Assembly: GCA_944325035.1 (NCBI GenBank)
Contig: CALUYM010000001.1
Location: 248,001-312,000, forward strand
DNA from: an uncultured Anaeroplasmataceae bacterium
GTDB taxonomy: Bacteria; Bacillota_I; Bacilli_A; Acholeplasmatales; Anaeroplasmataceae
Reading direction: 5' to 3'
Length of the DNA: 64,000 bases
The notes beneath the pieces are model-generated. The model had not been told where the DNA came from. It searched no databases and saw only the letters and a list, made by a program, of their open reading frames with translations. This document shows, piece after piece, positions 62,866 to 64,000 of this stretch; the stretch's first letter is position 1; the number at the start of each line of letters is the position of its first letter. The translations under genes and the position numbers were made by a program.

Positions 62866-63055
62866 TAAGAATATAAAAGTTAAGACGAGAAAAATAACAA
62901 AAAAGGAGCCAGAATTACCAATAAGTAGAAAAATTGGGGATTTTGAAATAAAGAATTATTGTTGTTGCGATATACAAGCGAAGATTAAGAGTATAAATAG
63001 TTTTGAGGGTGGTTACTGCCCATTTTGTGGAGAGATTTTAGATGGAAATAACTAA
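62825..63055 (+). CDS. Zinc-ribbon protein, C-terminal part (probably same gene)
   Basis: The frame covers 76 codons, but its natural portion starts near 62860. It ends in a second zinc ribbon (IKNYCCCDIQAKI ... GGYCPFCGEIL). No ribosome binding site precedes ATG 62825, which supports it being the displaced second half of the upstream gene rather than a gene of its own. Confidence 0.5.
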   Translation: MFLQKILRKYLKNNKNIKVKTRKITKKEPELPISRKIGDFEIKNYCCCDIQAKIKSINSFEGGYCPFCGEILDGNN

Positions 63056-63844
63056 AAATAACTTAGAAAAATTAGTAGAAAATTTAGAGTTTTAGTCTCT
63101 AATGTAATGAATGCGTATTTTCAAGAACAAGGGGATGCTTTGAAATAACTTATCAATTGCATTAATGAAACACCATTGATATATGATTATTTGCAAAGTA
63201 TATCTTATTATATTACTGTCTTAGAAGAAACTCTAGATAGTATTAATTCTTCTTATGGAAGAGAAGCTTTGAATTTAGATGCTAACAGTAAGCAAAGGGC
63301 ATATTTACTATATAAAATATTTGAGTATATTTTACATAAGAACATATCAACATATATTTTTGGATCACATTATACAAACGAAAATAAGTATCAAGACATG
63401 GCAAAATCATTTGGATATCGATTAGTATATCCGTTTGTTACTGAAATTGATGAATACATTAAAGATATTGCAACAGATATGGCTTTCGATGATGTAAATA
63501 AGTATAATATTAATAAAAATTGCTTTAGTGTTCAAGTTAACATAGCAGAACATGGTGGAACGGTTCATGCTGAACAAGAAAATGCTCTCAGAGTAGAGGA
63601 ATTAGAAAATACTATAAAAAAAGTCTCTAATATTATCGATAATTTAGATAATCAAGAATGGAAGTCAATACTTATTCAAAATCTTGATACTATAAAAAGT
63701 GAAATTCAAGAAAAAAAACCTAAAAAATTGAGTATCAATTCTTGTTTAAATACGATGAAATTTATAGCATCGTCTGTAGCGATGATACCAGATTTATCAT
63801 CTGGCATACAGATGATAGCAACATTATTAGGGATAACTATTTAA
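63042..63844 (+). pseudogene. Uncharacterised protein with frameshift and nonsense codon
   Basis: ATG 63042 follows GGAGAG and reads EITKNNLEKLVENL, then runs into TAG. Shifted by one base it reads RVLVSNVMNAYFQEQGDALK to a TAA at 63146-63148, and past that stop the same frame stays open for 230 codons to 63844 (LINCINETPLIYDYLQSISYY; later VNIAEHGGTVHAEQENALR). CAA-to-TAA would explain the stop. A hydrophobic C-terminus (FIASSVAMIPDLSSGIQMI) could insert in or touch a membrane. Family not recognised. TTG 63176 is the only late start and has no site. Confidence 0.6.
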
Positions 63845-63846
63845 AT

Positions 63847-63873
63847 GTGTTATATTATCTATCTAACACTTTT
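63847..63873. terminator. Possible shared terminator hairpin
   Basis: GTGTTA (63847-63852)/TAACAC (63864-63869) between convergent genes, followed by TTTT on the plus strand. Short stem. Confidence 0.4.
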
Positions 63874-64000
63874 CCAATATATATTCATAATTCTTTTTGA
63901 TTTGATATAGCAAAATTTCAGATTTATGTTCTTCAAAAAGCGCTCTTTCATTGATATCCTTTAAAGCCATAAGAATTTTAATTTCCATTTGCATAGTAAG
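63863..64000 (-). CDS. Partial gene at window edge, C-terminal 45 residues
   Basis: On the minus strand the frame is open from the window end to a TAG at 63863-63865. The visible tail is helical and charged (EIKILMALKDINERALFEEH, then LLYQIKKNYEYILEKC). Not recognised. Confidence 0.45.
   Translation of the reverse strand, partial: LTMQMEIKILMALKDINERALFEEHKSEILLYQIKKNYEYILEKC

Overview
The window is AT-rich DNA from a low-GC Bacillota, most like class Bacilli near the Mollicutes/Erysipelotrichales/Turicibacter-Haloplasma branch. Pointers are the A+T-biased codon use, dense short-spaced operons, a sporulation-type sigma-K, FabK instead of FabI, a YqeG-YqeH-YqeK cluster, RibU behind an FMN riboswitch, and DegV and DUF3793 proteins. 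TGA is used as stop (the ylxM and trhP2 genes end in TGA, and conserved genes have no internal TGA), so this is not the mycoplasma code. I cannot name a genus. No tRNA, rRNA or CRISPR array was seen.

Layout. 1-8.3 kb: housekeeping genes (ylxM end, ffh, two U32 proteins of the tRNA-hydroxylation type, a YgjP-like metalloprotease, greA, sigK on the minus strand, then yqeG, yqeH and a yqeK-rsfS fusion). 8.4-19.1 kb: an orphan minus-strand gene, a toroid-fold protein, gpmI, FMN riboswitch-ribU, DegV, eno, a DUF3737 protein overlapping a PatB/MalY lyase, and a convergent AraC regulator. 19.2-23.1 kb: secG, rnr, smpB and the tmRNA gene ssrA, a secretion, RNA-decay and ribosome-rescue block. 23.1-25.7 kb: decayed foreign DNA just past the ssrA 3' end. 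25.7-27.3 kb: DUF3793 and flavodoxin behind tandem palindromes, and mscL. 27.5-30.4 kb: an L-box-like leader and a two-gene amino-acid ABC transporter.

30.4-40.1 kb holds the most unusual locus. A c-di-GMP-I riboswitch with its own terminator precedes four genes for secreted or anchored proteins. Two are giant proteins with an Ig-like stretch and leucine-rich repeats, and two are small proteins of the CalY/TasA kind. The first gene carries a frameshift and the fourth a nonsense codon, so the locus may be partly decayed. 40.3-41.4 kb: lrgA/lrgB-type holin-like pair.

41.6-51.1 kb: a complete type II fatty acid synthesis operon (acpP, accBCDA, fabH, fabK, fabD, fabG, fabF, fabZ, and a biotin ligase without HTH) behind two FabT-like palindromes. 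51.2-52.4 kb: YwaF-like membrane protein. 52.5-59.6 kb: a phosphate regulon (pstS-pstC-pstA-pstB-phoU-phoP-phoR) behind three TTTACA direct repeats that look like a PhoP box. Its PstS reads as a circular permutation of the usual fold. 59.7-61.2 kb: two membrane proteins. 61.4-63.9 kb: a decayed cassette (XRE HTH, UvrD-like helicase, double zinc-ribbon protein, unknown protein) in which every gene appears broken, followed by a partial minus-strand gene at the window edge.
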